This document shows positions 37,213 to 48,963 of a DNA stretch of 64,000 bases, piece after piece (the first letter of the stretch is position 1; the number at the start of each line of letters is the position of its first letter). Source of the DNA: Sulfurovaceae bacterium. GTDB taxonomy: Bacteria > Campylobacterota > Campylobacteria > Campylobacterales > Sulfurovaceae. The stretch spans positions 310,001 through 374,000 of the forward strand of contig JAQTLE010000002.1 in assembly GCA_028715055.1 (NCBI GenBank), in the 5' to 3' direction. Below the pieces are notes generated by a model, which saw only the letters and a list, made by a program, of their open reading frames with translations, searched no databases and was not told the DNA's origin. Both the position numbers and the translations under genes were made by a program.

Positions 37213-37894
37213 TTTTAAACTTTTTGTAGAAGTAGACAACAACCCATTTATATTGTTTGATTCATCCGGACATATATTATATCTAAACAACTCTGCTGAG
37301 ATGTTATTATGTTATGTTGGCACTAAAGAACTCTATGATCTAGCGCTCACTTATGCACCAAAAACCTTCGGGCACAAAAATACCATACATTCTTTGGAAT
37401 ATGAAGCATTTTCATTTTATTCGCTTATGGTTGGATATGAAACAGATGAACAGATATACCTAAGATTATACAACAAACCACTAGTACAAACAAAAATGTC
37501 TATTTGCAATGAATCTCTAATCTCTACAGATATAAATACTTTGCTCGAGGCAAATATAACGCTATTTCAACTAGAAAGCAGTGCTGCTATATCTTTATTT
37601 GTAGATCAGGAACTTCCGACATTTAAACTTGATCAAAATCATTTTTCAAAAATGCTGCGAAAAGCATTGAGCACATTTATAGATTCTCCATCTCTTAATA
37701 TCATATTAAAACTCATAGTTGGAGAGTACATATTGATCAATGATAAAAAACATCAAATCATTGAACTTATCCTAAAAGCACCAAAACGCAAAATTGATTT
37801 TGATGATGAAATAAACCAATTAGCAAATCAAACGCATATTACAGCTTCTTTAAAACCAGAAACTATTAAATTTCAAATTCCGCTTATTGTATAA
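37193..37894 (+). CDS. PAS protein with decayed histidine-kinase end (NtrB-like)
   Basis: A 233-residue protein. The N-terminal 70 residues look like a PAS sensor (FVEVDNNPFILFDSSGHILYLNNSAEMLL). The C-terminus (TASLKPETIKFQIPLIV) resembles the end of a HATPase domain, but no phospho-accepting His box and no N, G1 or G2 ATP boxes are seen, so kinase activity is unlikely. It overlaps the NtrC-like gene and lies 87 bases upstream of amtB. It probably acts as a sensor partner of that protein by contact; this is inference. Confidence 0.6.
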   Translation: MNLESIDFKLFVEVDNNPFILFDSSGHILYLNNSAEMLLCYVGTKELYDLALTYAPKTFGHKNTIHSLEYEAFSFYSLMVGYETDEQIYLRLYNKPLVQTKMSICNESLISTDINTLLEANITLFQLESSAAISLFVDQELPTFKLDQNHFSKMLRKALSTFIDSPSLNIILKLIVGEYILINDKKHQIIELILKAPKRKIDFDDEINQLANQTHITASLKPETIKFQIPLIV

Positions 37895-37981
37895 TTGCCT
37901 ATTTTTTAATCAAAACATCGCATTATAACTATGCAAATTATTGTTATTATTCATTTGTAAATAAATTACAAAGGATATAAG

Positions 37982-39704
<1,723 letters not shown>

Positions 39705-39718
39705 ATCTAATTTTCAAA

Positions 39719-39746
39719 CTGCATGGTTTCCAAGAAAGCCATGCAG
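39719..39746 (+). terminator. Hairpin after glnK
   Basis: CTGCATGG pairs with CCATGCAG around a 12-base loop in which TTTC and GAAA can pair further. No T run follows, so termination is likely but not certain. Confidence 0.5.
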
Positions 39747-39902
39747 CAGAAATAATTTCTAATTAGATCAGAGTAATCAATTAATTCGGCTATTGCTTAT
39801 CATAATTCTATCAATAAATATAAATCCATATTTTTCATTTCACACTCATATAAAATAAGATACAATATCGTATATATTTACCAAAAAAGGAAAAGAGATT
39901 TT

Positions 39903-40349
39903 ATGAAAGTACTACTCATTAAAGAGGTAAAAACGCTTGGAAAAGCTGGAGAGATCAAAGAAGTTAAAGATGGTTATGGTCAAAACTTCCTGATTGCAAA
40001 AGGACTTGCCAAATTAGCTACTCCTGACGTAATAGCAAATTGGCAAGAAGAACAAGCAAAAATGGCTTTAAGAGAAAAAGAAGAGATTGCAAGATTAACA
40101 AATGAAAAAAACATGCTTGAGTCTAAAAATATTATCATAAAAAAACATATTGCACCGGTTGGTATTCAAGGTTCAGTAGGCAATGCGGATATCTCATCTG
40201 CCATAAACGAACAATTTAACATTAGCGTGGATAAAAAAAATATTCATCTTGACAAAGCGATCAAATCAACAGGCATTCATAATGTTGACGTAAAACTCGG
40301 ACATGGAATCCATGCAAATCTAAAAATAGAAGTAGTAGGGATCGAGTAA
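39903..40349 (+). CDS. rplI: 50S ribosomal protein L9
   Basis: A 148-residue protein beginning [36 protein letters not shown], the full L9 signature, followed by the long helix and the C-terminal rRNA-binding domain. A TACAAT -10-like box lies in the 198-base upstream gap. Its TAA shares one base with the ATG of hslV. Confidence 0.97.
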   Translation: MKVLLIKEVKTLGKAGEIKEVKDGYGQNFLIAKGLAKLATPDVIANWQEEQAKMALREKEEIARLTNEKNMLESKNIIIKKHIAPVGIQGSVGNADISSAINEQFNISVDKKNIHLDKAIKSTGIHNVDVKLGHGIHANLKIEVVGIE

Positions 40350-40882
40350 TGTTTGAAGCAACCACCATACTTGCTTATAAAGCACCGGATAAGGCGGTAA
40401 TCGGCGGTGACGGTCAAGTAACTTTTGGCAATACCGTTCTTAAAGGTAATGCAACAAAAATACGTACTCTTTATAATGGCAAGATATTGGGTGGATTTGC
40501 AGGAAGCACAGCAGATGCATTTATGCTTTTTGATATGTTCGAAACTATTCTAAGTGAAAAAAAAGGCGATCTTTTTCGTTCTGTCATAGCATTTTCAAAA
40601 TTATGGCGCAAAGACAAACAATTACGACAATTAGAAGCTATGATGCTAGTTCTCAACCGTGAACATCTTTTTATATTAAGCGGTAATGGCGATGTAGTGG
40701 AGCCTGAGGATGGAGTAATTGCTGCAATTGGAAGTGGTGGAACATATGCACTCTCAGCTGCAAGAGCATTACGTAAACATGCCTCGCTTGATGCTACTAC
40801 ATTGGTTAAAGAATCTCTTCTGATAGCCGGCGAATTATGCATCTATACAAATACAAATATAACCACATTAGAGCTATCATGA
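40349..40882 (+). CDS. hslV: HslV peptidase subunit
   Basis: A 177-residue threonine protease of the HslUV (ClpQY) complex. The N-terminus [10 protein letters not shown] places the catalytic Thr at residue 5, behind a four-residue propeptide instead of the single Met of Escherichia coli; the same is known in Helicobacter. [10 protein letters not shown] and [15 protein letters not shown] are conserved. hslU overlaps by an ATGA. Confidence 0.96.
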   Translation: MFEATTILAYKAPDKAVIGGDGQVTFGNTVLKGNATKIRTLYNGKILGGFAGSTADAFMLFDMFETILSEKKGDLFRSVIAFSKLWRKDKQLRQLEAMMLVLNREHLFILSGNGDVVEPEDGVIAAIGSGGTYALSAARALRKHASLDATTLVKESLLIAGELCIYTNTNITTLELS

Positions 40883-42228
40883 AAAATACCAATATAGAAC
40901 ATCTAACTCCAAAAGAAATTGTAAGCTATCTTGATAAATATGTGATAGACCAAAATGATGCCAAAAAAACTATTGCGATCGCTCTTAGAAATCGTTATAG
41001 ACGCATGCAACTCCCCGAAGAATTACAACATGATATTGTGCCAAAAAATATTCTCATGATCGGAAGTACTGGTGTAGGCAAAACGGAAATTGCAAGACGC
41101 TTGGCACAAATGATGCAGCTTCCTTTTATAAAAGTTGAAGCTAGCAAATATACCGAGGTTGGATTTGTAGGGCGGGATGTAGAATCCATGATAAGAGATC
41201 TAGCCAATATTGCTTTACAGCTTACTAGGGAAAATGAAAACGAAAAAAACAAAGATAAAATAGAACAATATATTGAAAATAAGATATTAGAAAAACTTCT
41301 CCCATCAATACCGGAAAGTGCAAGCGAACAAAAAAAAGAAGAATATACATCAACGCTTGAGAAAATGCGTCAAAAATTTAGAAATGGAGAAATGGACGAT
41401 CTTAAAATAACCATAGAAATGCCAATCAGCAGCCCTACAAGCGGAATGGATGATATGCTGCCGCCGCAAATGATCAGCGTACAAGAATCTATTGTCAAAG
41501 TATTAGGCGGTGTTAATAAAAAAGGTCCCATGAAAGAAGTTAGTGTTAAGGAAGCCAAAAAGATCATACGAAACGAAGCTAGCAACAGCATCTTAAATGA
41601 AGACGAAATAAAATCTTTGGCACTTGAAAAAGTAGAAAAAGGCGGCATCGTATTTATTGATGAGATAGATAAAATAGCAGTATCATCGGGATCAAACAGC
41701 AGACAAGATCCTAGTAAAGAAGGCGTACAAAGAGATTTATTGCCGATAGTCGAGGGCTCTACTGTAAATACTAAAATCGGCATGGTTAAAACCGACCATA
41801 TTTTATTTATAGCTGCCGGCGCATTTCATGTAAGCAAACCAAGTGATTTGTTGCCAGAACTTCAAGGCCGATTTCCATTAAGAGTAGAATTGAATGGATT
41901 AACCGAAGAAGTGCTTTATCGCATACTTACCGAACCTGCAAACTCTTTGATTAAACAATATCAAGCATTGCTTGGCGTCGAAGGAATGAAATTGGTATTT
42001 AATAATGATGCGCTCAAAGCTATGGCGCATTATGCATTTTTGGCAAATGAAAAATCTGAAGACATAGGCGCAAGAAGACTTCATACCATAATTGAAAAAG
42101 TACTTGAAGATATCAGTTTTAATGCCGATGAATATGATGGCGAAGAGGTTACTATATCAAGCGATGATGTAATCCAAAAAGTTGCAAGTATTGTCAAAGA
42201 TGAAGATGCTACAAATTATATTTTATAA
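40879..42228 (+). CDS. hslU: HslU ATPase subunit
   Basis: A 449-residue AAA+ unfoldase that feeds HslV. Walker A is GSTGVGKT at 62-69; the I domain spans roughly 110-240; Walker B is [12 protein letters not shown]; the C-terminus ends in NYIL, which activates HslV. The start at 40879 (ATGA overlap with hslV) is preferred to one 14 codons upstream. Confidence 0.96.
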   Translation: MKNTNIEHLTPKEIVSYLDKYVIDQNDAKKTIAIALRNRYRRMQLPEELQHDIVPKNILMIGSTGVGKTEIARRLAQMMQLPFIKVEASKYTEVGFVGRDVESMIRDLANIALQLTRENENEKNKDKIEQYIENKILEKLLPSIPESASEQKKEEYTSTLEKMRQKFRNGEMDDLKITIEMPISSPTSGMDDMLPPQMISVQESIVKVLGGVNKKGPMKEVSVKEAKKIIRNEASNSILNEDEIKSLALEKVEKGGIVFIDEIDKIAVSSGSNSRQDPSKEGVQRDLLPIVEGSTVNTKIGMVKTDHILFIAAGAFHVSKPSDLLPELQGRFPLRVELNGLTEEVLYRILTEPANSLIKQYQALLGVEGMKLVFNNDALKAMAHYAFLANEKSEDIGARRLHTIIEKVLEDISFNADEYDGEEVTISSDDVIQKVASIVKDEDATNYIL

Positions 42229-42236
42229 GGATAAAA

Positions 42237-43121
42237 GTGGCAAATAAAGCTGGATTTATAGCTGTTATCGGACGACCAAATGCCGGTAAAAGCACACTAC
42301 TAAATTACCTGGTAGGCGAAAGAGTTGCTATGGTTTCAAAAAAAGCACAAGCAACTAGAAAACGGATGCAAATTATAGTAATGCACGAAGAATCACAACT
42401 TATTTTTGTAGATACTCCCGGCATTCATGAAAAAGAAAAGCTTATCAATAAATTTATGATGCAAGAAGCACTAAAAGCAATGGGTGATAGTGATATCATA
42501 CTTTTTACTGCTCCTGCATCTGATTCAACGGTTGAGTATGAAAAATTTTTGAAATTAAATGAATCAAAAAAAAACAAGCACATAATAGTGCTTACCAAAA
42601 TAGACCAGATACCGCAAGCCAAACTTTTGCAAACATTGCAAAATTACCAAAAATTTCAAGAAAATTTTGAAGCCATTATCCCATTTTCAGTGAATAAAAA
42701 TGTAGGAAGGGATGATCTGCTCCGTACAATTTCTAAATATTTACCGGAACATCCTTGGCTATACGATCCTGAACTTTTAACTACTGAACTTATTAGATCC
42801 ATATACAAAGAATTCATAAGAGAATCAATTTTTGAGAATATGAGCGATGAAATACCATACGAAAGCGATGTCCTTATAGAAAAAATTGACGAGCAAGAAC
42901 ATATAGATCGCATTACGGCCACAATAGTCGTAGAAAAAGAAGTGCAAAAAAAGATGATAATCGGCAAAGGCGGAGAGGCTATAAAAAGAATCGGTATACA
43001 TGCCAGAAAAAATATAGAAAAATTTGCTGCCAAAAAAATACATATTGACCTTTTTGTAAGCGTAAAAAGCGGATGGAGCAAAAACAAAAACGAACTAGAG
43101 CATTTTGGATATATTATATAA
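42237..43121 (+). CDS. era: GTPase Era
   Basis: A 294-residue protein with G1 GRPNAGKS at 12-19, G3 DTPGIHE, G4 TKID and a C-terminal KH domain (MIIGKGGEAIKRIG). It binds 16S rRNA during 30S maturation. Start is GTG, preceded by AAGGA. It closes the rplI-hslV-hslU-era operon; a 108-base AT-rich gap separates it from the secretion operon. Confidence 0.96.
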   Translation: MANKAGFIAVIGRPNAGKSTLLNYLVGERVAMVSKKAQATRKRMQIIVMHEESQLIFVDTPGIHEKEKLINKFMMQEALKAMGDSDIILFTAPASDSTVEYEKFLKLNESKKNKHIIVLTKIDQIPQAKLLQTLQNYQKFQENFEAIIPFSVNKNVGRDDLLRTISKYLPEHPWLYDPELLTTELIRSIYKEFIRESIFENMSDEIPYESDVLIEKIDEQEHIDRITATIVVEKEVQKKMIIGKGGEAIKRIGIHARKNIEKFAAKKIHIDLFVSVKSGWSKNKNELEHFGYII

Positions 43122-43229
43122 AAAATCACAAAATTCTATATATATCTTAAAAAAATTTTCTAATTAATATTTTTTTTATATTATAAAATGTAAAATGTAT
43201 CATTTAAAGAATAAGCTAAAGAGGTTCGG

Positions 43230-44768
43230 ATGTTAATCAAAAAAGATTCTACAAAATCGCCTTTTAATAATATTGTAATTGTTGACCCATATTCGGGTCG
43301 ATTTTCAATAATTCAAAACGGCATGATAGACCCCGTTGCAAAACCTACTTTTTTAGCTACACAATTTGCTTCATCTTATTTAAGCAATAAAGATATGATC
43401 GTATCTCAGCTGTATATTAGCAGAAGAGTTCCGGATGAAGATTTGCGTGGCGCAATAGAAATCAAAGCACAAGAAGAGCTTGGAGTAAGTGAAAATGATG
43501 AAGAATATATCGTCGATTTTCTAGAAGCTGAAAGCAATAGTGAAGAGAGATTATTTCATGTCTTTGTAGTAAAAGCTAATCAATTATTTACTTTGTTCAA
43601 TACAGTCAAAAATGGTCTTAAATATATAGATCTTATTTTGCCGGCGCCATTATTATATAATGTACTATATACCCAAAAGATATTGCAACCAAATGGCGTA
43701 CATATATTTATATATTTTATGGACAATGATGCATTCATAGCTATTTATAAAAATGGTTCTTTTGCCTACAGCAAAGCTTTAGATTACTCTTTGGAAAGAA
43801 TGCTTGAGAGATATTCCGAAATAACCAGTCAACATATTGATAAACATACTTTTTTAAACATACTAAAAAACAGTGCTACGAAAACTTCAGATATTAGCTC
43901 GAAAGAAGTATTAACGAAAATTTTTGAAGAGCTTTTTATTATTATTAATGATGTCATAATCTATGTAAAAAGAGCACTGAAAGTGGAATCGATTGATGAG
44001 ATTTACATTGGCTCTGATATAGGTGAAATATACAATATTAACGAATATTCTTTAACTTATTTAGGTCAAAAATCTCTAGATTTTAATTTTAAATATGGAA
44101 TAGGAACGAATACAAAATATAATGCTACCGGGCTTGAATTATTATTGGCAAAAACATCCATAGATTATATTGAAAATAATACCTCGATGCCAAATCTAAC
44201 ACAATTCCAAAGACCACCATCTTTTAAAAAGCGCCCTGGCGGTAGATTTATCATATCAATTGCTGTCGCAACTGTTTTAGGATTAATATACCCATTGTTT
44301 TATCTGCTATCATCTTATATCAATAATATTCAAACTTATCGTTATATTTCTCAATCGGAAGATTTGTCAACGCAAGTAGCGCACTACAAGCAAGTTATTG
44401 CAGAAAAAAAACTAGAAATTAGTTCGCTTGGTACAGAAGAAAAAAAAGAAGCAGCATTATATAGTGCAAAAGAGTCTACCCTAAAAACTATTTACGATAA
44501 GAAAGTCAATTATCGTATGAAATCACAAACTTTTTACAATCTTACGAACGATCTCAAAAAGTACGGTGTATATGTAGATGAATTGCAGAATCAAGATAAT
44601 AACTTTTCGCTTTCATTGGTAAATAAAGAAGATAGAAAAATTACAGAGCTCATAAAATATCTCTCAGAAAAATATTATAACGATATCGTAAAAATCAACA
44701 TAGAACTTATAGAAAAAGATCAGAATAGCGCTTACTACAAAGGTGTTTTGAGAATGGAGTTAAAATGA
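43230..44768 (+). CDS. PilM/PilN-like (GspL-like) assembly platform protein
   Basis: A 512-residue protein. The first 330 residues look like a divergent actin-fold PilM/GspL cytoplasmic domain (NNIVIVDPYSGRFSIIQNG; IYFMDNDAFIAIYKNG), followed by one membrane helix at about 340-362, a coiled coil and a PilN-like periplasmic ferredoxin-like domain. It thus combines PilM and PilN, as GspL does. It begins the eight-gene operon and overlaps the PilO-like gene by 4 bases. The cognate Campylobacter operon is the transformation system (cts). Confidence 0.75.
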   Translation: MLIKKDSTKSPFNNIVIVDPYSGRFSIIQNGMIDPVAKPTFLATQFASSYLSNKDMIVSQLYISRRVPDEDLRGAIEIKAQEELGVSENDEEYIVDFLEAESNSEERLFHVFVVKANQLFTLFNTVKNGLKYIDLILPAPLLYNVLYTQKILQPNGVHIFIYFMDNDAFIAIYKNGSFAYSKALDYSLERMLERYSEITSQHIDKHTFLNILKNSATKTSDISSKEVLTKIFEELFIIINDVIIYVKRALKVESIDEIYIGSDIGEIYNINEYSLTYLGQKSLDFNFKYGIGTNTKYNATGLELLLAKTSIDYIENNTSMPNLTQFQRPPSFKKRPGGRFIISIAVATVLGLIYPLFYLLSSYINNIQTYRYISQSEDLSTQVAHYKQVIAEKKLEISSLGTEEKKEAALYSAKESTLKTIYDKKVNYRMKSQTFYNLTNDLKKYGVYVDELQNQDNNFSLSLVNKEDRKITELIKYLSEKYYNDIVKINIELIEKDQNSAYYKGVLRMELK

Positions 44769-45421
44769 AATTTTTTGAAGATATTCTTGAAAAATTAGAC
44801 AATTATTTTAATACCAAAAAAAATAATGAAAAAAATATTATTATTTTTGGTGTGGGGATATTGATATTCGTATTTGCATATTATTTATTATTACCGATTA
44901 CTGAAGATAGATTCAACAGAACAGAGAATGAAAAAAAACAAGTTGAAAAAATCTTGAATGAACAAAAAGATTATATGAATTCAATCAGCGTAAATGGCGA
45001 TAAAGATTATTATGTCAAACAATATACGCAAGAACTTAAGCAAATCAAACAATCAATTGCTGATCTAACCCTAAAAACAAATCTTATCAATGAGAGTATG
45101 AAAAAACTGTCTGACATGATCTTTAATGAAAAAAGCTGGTCAAATTTTTTGAATTCTATTACTGGAAAAGCTGAAGACAACAATATTGATATCTTAAAAA
45201 TCAATAACAGAAAAATAGAATCAAACTCTACAAGTTTTGGACATGTTTTAGAAATCCAAATACAATGTCAAGGCGAGTATAAAGATATATTGAAATTTAT
45301 AAATGAATTAGAACAAACTAAACTGGTTACAGATGTATATGGCAGCAAAATAAAAATCAATAAAAAAAGAACAGCCACTGTAGCAGATTTAAATGTATCA
45401 GTATGGGGAGTAAATAACTAA
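44765..45421 (+). CDS. PilO-like (GspM-like) protein
   Basis: A 218-residue bitopic protein: one membrane helix (IIIFGVGILIFVFAYYLLL), a coiled coil up to about residue 120, then a small alpha/beta domain (VLEIQIQCQGEYKDILKFINELEQ) of the PilO/GspM type. It would pair with the PilN-like part of the gene before it. It starts ATGA over the previous stop, and its TAA shares a base with the next ATG. Confidence 0.75.
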   Translation: MKFFEDILEKLDNYFNTKKNNEKNIIIFGVGILIFVFAYYLLLPITEDRFNRTENEKKQVEKILNEQKDYMNSISVNGDKDYYVKQYTQELKQIKQSIADLTLKTNLINESMKKLSDMIFNEKSWSNFLNSITGKAEDNNIDILKINNRKIESNSTSFGHVLEIQIQCQGEYKDILKFINELEQTKLVTDVYGSKIKINKKRTATVADLNVSVWGVNN

Positions 45422-45834
45422 TGAAACAAATTGTATTGACAATATTATCTGGTACAGCTATACTGTGTGCAACGAGCCTATCTGTTAAAGATATAGATAC
45501 CATGGTAGCAAAAATTCAAACCACAAGAAGCGGCATGAATGCAGCACAATTTGAATCTGTATCAGATCCATTTATATATTTTGAAGTTAATTCAACAACT
45601 GGAGCTTTTATGGCTCCAAAAGAACAAAATGATGATACAATAATAATTGGCGGCATCATGAATAATAAGGTATATATCGATGGTAGCTGGAAACGAATCG
45701 GTGAAAAAGTTGGCAATTATACAATCAGATCGATTGGGGTTAATACTGTTGTTCTTTATAATGGTAGAAAAATCAAAAAACTTTTTATTAGCAACAAAAA
45801 AGATAATAATCTTATCAAAATACAAGGAAGGTAG
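45421..45834 (+). CDS. PilP-like (GspC-like) periplasmic protein
   Basis: A 137-residue protein with a signal peptide (IVLTILSGTAILCATS) and a small beta domain (IIIGGIMNNKVYIDGSWKRIGEKVGNYTIRSI) typical of PilP and GspC HR domains, which link the inner-membrane platform to the secretin. Position between the PilO-like and secretin genes agrees. Confidence 0.7.
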   Translation: MKQIVLTILSGTAILCATSLSVKDIDTMVAKIQTTRSGMNAAQFESVSDPFIYFEVNSTTGAFMAPKEQNDDTIIIGGIMNNKVYIDGSWKRIGEKVGNYTIRSIGVNTVVLYNGRKIKKLFISNKKDNNLIKIQGR

Positions 45835-45840
45835 CAAATA

Positions 45841-47442
45841 GTGAGAAAAGATACTTTCATAAAGAAAATTTTAACAATAATAACAATGTTTGCCATATTT
45901 AGCGGCGCAGCAAATGCAGGTAAATGCGATACAAGATTGTTTAGCGTAACAGCTGATAGCAAACTTACTATTGGCGATATGATAGATAATCTAGCCGATA
46001 CATGTGGTCTAACAGTAATAGTTAAAGATGAAGAAGCGAAAATGCGCATGAATAAAAAACTCTATTATGTAAAGCTAAAAAATACTACTATGAGAGGTTT
46101 TTTAAATACAATACTTAAAGACAATGACCTGTTTTATTCACTAGATGGGAACAAACTTTCAATATCTTATCTCGTCACAAAAACATTTCGTGTCCATTAT
46201 ATTGCTGGAGAACGGACAGGAAAGAGCAACGCTCATGTGACAATAGCCAATTCAAATAATTCTGCTGCTGCTTTAACCGGTGGAATTAATTATAATACCA
46301 CCAATAATTCCAATAATGGTTCTGGGTCTGGTACAGGCATGTCCATAGAAAGCAACGATGAGTTTGTCTTTTGGGATACAATTGGCAAAGAAGTTCAACG
46401 TATTTTAATTGGAGCGGGTGATGGAAGTACTCATTATGCAAAAACATCGGAAAATTCATGGGTTGGGCCAGACGGTCAAGTATGGGAATACAATCCTGTA
46501 GCTCCTATTATAAATCCGGAAGCCGGAATGATAACGGTTACTGGTACAACTACGCAGATAAACAGAGTATCTGCATATATAGATACCCTGGCCGAACAAA
46601 TTAAAAAACAAGTACTTATTGATGTACGCATATTATCAGTTAATTTTGATGATAGCCGTACCACAGGAATTGATTGGTCTCAAATATATAACTTGCAAAA
46701 TATGACAATAAATTCTGCTATAAGAGCATCAAGAAATATTGGTGATTTAGAATATACTATAGGGGAAGGCATTACGGATTTTGTATCAGATAATACTATT
46801 GGCAATGTAAACTCCCAAGGTATGGTTGCTATTGGAAGTACTCCAGTCACTGATATTATTAAATTTCTTGGCACGCAAGGTAATGTTAAAAGTATATCAA
46901 GCCCTAGAATAATGACACTCAACAATCAGCCTGCACTTATTAGTGTAGGAAAAGAATTATTTTATAAAATCAAATCAACTACATCATCTACAAGCAACTC
47001 CGGCGGTACGATAGCCGAAGGCGAAATGGTAGATTCTGTATTTGCCGGAATTTTACTTGATATCACTCCAGAAGTTGATGACAAAGGTATGGTTACACTA
47101 AAAATTAATCCATCGATAACCGATACCATAAGTACCACTGTCAGCGGTGATGGAACCAGAACAATGCCGCCTGATTTAGTTAGAAGACAAATCGCTTCTG
47201 TCATTAAAGTTAAAAATGGCGAGCATGCCATACTTGGAGGATTGATATCTAGCAAAGATGGTATTGAATCGGATAAAATACCTCTTTTGGGTGATATTCC
47301 GCTTTTGGGTTATGCTTTCAATAGAGAGAGAAAAATCAAAACTACAGAAGAATTGGTGCTTATTATTACTCCGCATATAATAGAAACTTCCAAAGATGTC
47401 TTGCTAAAAGACTTAGGATATACCAAATTAAATGAAAGATAG
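45841..47442 (+). CDS. Secretin (PilQ/GspD/MshL family)
   Basis: A 533-residue outer-membrane channel. GTG start and a signal peptide ending ANA are followed by an STN/N0-like domain (LTIGDMIDNLADTCGLTVIV), an N1-type region, then the secretin core (VLIDVRILSVNFDDSRTTGI, VKSISSPRIMTLNNQPALISVG, KNGEHAILGGLISS) and the C-terminal IPLLGDIPLLGYAF. A Ser/Asn/Gly-rich stretch at about 135-165 is a flexible linker. It corresponds to CtsD of Campylobacter by family and position. Confidence 0.92.
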   Translation: MRKDTFIKKILTIITMFAIFSGAANAGKCDTRLFSVTADSKLTIGDMIDNLADTCGLTVIVKDEEAKMRMNKKLYYVKLKNTTMRGFLNTILKDNDLFYSLDGNKLSISYLVTKTFRVHYIAGERTGKSNAHVTIANSNNSAAALTGGINYNTTNNSNNGSGSGTGMSIESNDEFVFWDTIGKEVQRILIGAGDGSTHYAKTSENSWVGPDGQVWEYNPVAPIINPEAGMITVTGTTTQINRVSAYIDTLAEQIKKQVLIDVRILSVNFDDSRTTGIDWSQIYNLQNMTINSAIRASRNIGDLEYTIGEGITDFVSDNTIGNVNSQGMVAIGSTPVTDIIKFLGTQGNVKSISSPRIMTLNNQPALISVGKELFYKIKSTTSSTSNSGGTIAEGEMVDSVFAGILLDITPEVDDKGMVTLKINPSITDTISTTVSGDGTRTMPPDLVRRQIASVIKVKNGEHAILGGLISSKDGIESDKIPLLGDIPLLGYAFNRERKIKTTEELVLIITPHIIETSKDVLLKDLGYTKLNER

Positions 47443-48247
47443 GTTTCAAATTGCCAAAAATGCTTTTTTTGATACTGTCAATATTGATGATTATATAGAA
47501 ATTGAATCATCTAGCATGGTGATGAATCAGTTAAAAAATGCTATTCATAAACCATTTAAAATAGTTATACTATATGGTAAGCCGGGTACCGGCAAAAGCT
47601 TATTGCTTAAAAATCTTTTTGAAGAAAGAAAATGTTTAAAAGAAATGTATTTTTTTGAAACACCTGCAAATAATCAAAAGGAATTTTTATGGCAACTTTT
47701 TAAAGCTATTACCAAAGAAGATATTTCATTTGATACCAATATAAATTTCCTTGAATTGGTCGATTATTGCAGAAGAATCCAAAATAAAAAAGAAATAATT
47801 TTTTTGATAGATGAAGCACAAATGTACAGCAAAGATATATTTGAACTAATCAGACTTTTAGCGGATACAAATACTATTAAATTCATAGTATCATTACATC
47901 AACATGGAAATGAAGAGCTATTTGCTCAAACTCATTTCAGTTCGAGAATATGGGAAAAAATAGAGCTAAAAAATGCTACTCCGTCGGAACAATCTACATA
48001 TATAAACAAAAAGTTGGTAAATAAAAATTTAAATAATATTGCAGACTATATACAAAGTAAAAATTTAAAACTTATATACAAGTACACAAAAGGCAATTAT
48101 AGAGAGTGTAATAAATTAATGTTTACAATTTTTGAAATTTACGAATATTATGATAGATATCAACCGCTAAAAATTGCAAACTCTAGTGGTATTTCAAGAA
48201 AAATAATTGAGATGGCCGGATTGAAGCTAGGATATATAAATGCATAA
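47432..48247 (+). CDS. ExeA/MshM-like AAA ATPase
   Basis: A 271-residue ATPase with Walker A YGKPGTGKS at about 50-58 and Walker B IIFLIDEAQMY. It lacks the C-terminal peptidoglycan-binding domain and membrane helix of full GspA/ExeA, like MshM. It probably assists assembly of the secretin or DNA uptake. It overlaps the secretin gene by 11 bases and the TPR gene by 8. The Campylobacter counterpart in this position is CtsP. Confidence 0.8.
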   Translation: MKDRFQIAKNAFFDTVNIDDYIEIESSSMVMNQLKNAIHKPFKIVILYGKPGTGKSLLLKNLFEERKCLKEMYFFETPANNQKEFLWQLFKAITKEDISFDTNINFLELVDYCRRIQNKKEIIFLIDEAQMYSKDIFELIRLLADTNTIKFIVSLHQHGNEELFAQTHFSSRIWEKIELKNATPSEQSTYINKKLVNKNLNNIADYIQSKNLKLIYKYTKGNYRECNKLMFTIFEIYEYYDRYQPLKIANSSGISRKIIEMAGLKLGYINA

Positions 48248-48923
48248 TATTGAACTCCTAGAAAAACAATGGAAACGTTATCAAATCAAAAAATACAGTC
48301 CATTTGTTATAGCTATAATTATCTTGTTCTTTTTGGCTATTGCTTTACCAATGCATGAGCGTGATCAAAAACAAATTTCTTTATCTACATACAAGATCAA
48401 TACTCCTTCTAATAAAAAAGTTTCTGTCACTTTGATAAATAAACCGATAGAATCAAATATATCAATAAGCAATAATGAAATTAAAAATACAATAGATACC
48501 AATAAGTCTATAAGTATCATTGCAAGTAATGGCCCAAAAAATAATTTATCGTCAAACAATACACCTATTTTGATGGATAAATACCATAAAGAGAGAGTTA
48601 AGATCAATTTGGAACAAACATCAGATATAGATTCAGTAACGGATGTAATAAGCAGATTTTATGAATCAAAAAATCCGGATGATTCATTATTCCTTGCAAA
48701 AAATTATTATGAGCAACATGATTATGATAAAGCTTTTTATTGGGCAATTGAAACCAATAAAATAACTGAAGATTTGGAAGAAAGCTGGATAATAATGGCG
48801 AAATCTAAAGTGAAAATGGGAGATAGAAAAGAAGCGATTAGAATCCTAAGGGCATATACAACCAAAAAAGATTCAAAAGAAGCTTCTAGTCTTTTGAGTC
48901 AATTAGAGGGAAATCAATGGTAA
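48240..48923 (+). CDS. TPR membrane protein (MshN-like)
   Basis: A 227-residue protein. One N-terminal helix (FVIAIIILFFLAIAL) is followed by a Ser/Asn/Lys-rich linker and, from about 150, TPR-like repeats (FLAKNYYEQHDYDKAFYWAI; AKSKVKMGDRKEAIRILRAY). It is a periplasmic scaffold in the secretion operon. Confidence 0.75.
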   Translation: MHNIELLEKQWKRYQIKKYSPFVIAIIILFFLAIALPMHERDQKQISLSTYKINTPSNKKVSVTLINKPIESNISISNNEIKNTIDTNKSISIIASNGPKNNLSSNNTPILMDKYHKERVKINLEQTSDIDSVTDVISRFYESKNPDDSLFLAKNYYEQHDYDKAFYWAIETNKITEDLEESWIIMAKSKVKMGDRKEAIRILRAYTTKKDSKEASSLLSQLEGNQW

Positions 48924-48963
48924 TATTTACTATAATACTACATATATAGCATTAAGGAATAGA

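Noticed and set aside
37895-37981. Sigma-54 (-24/-12) promoter in front of amtB
   Set aside because: No GG-N10-GC element with proper spacing was seen in the 87-base gap, although the setting suggested one.
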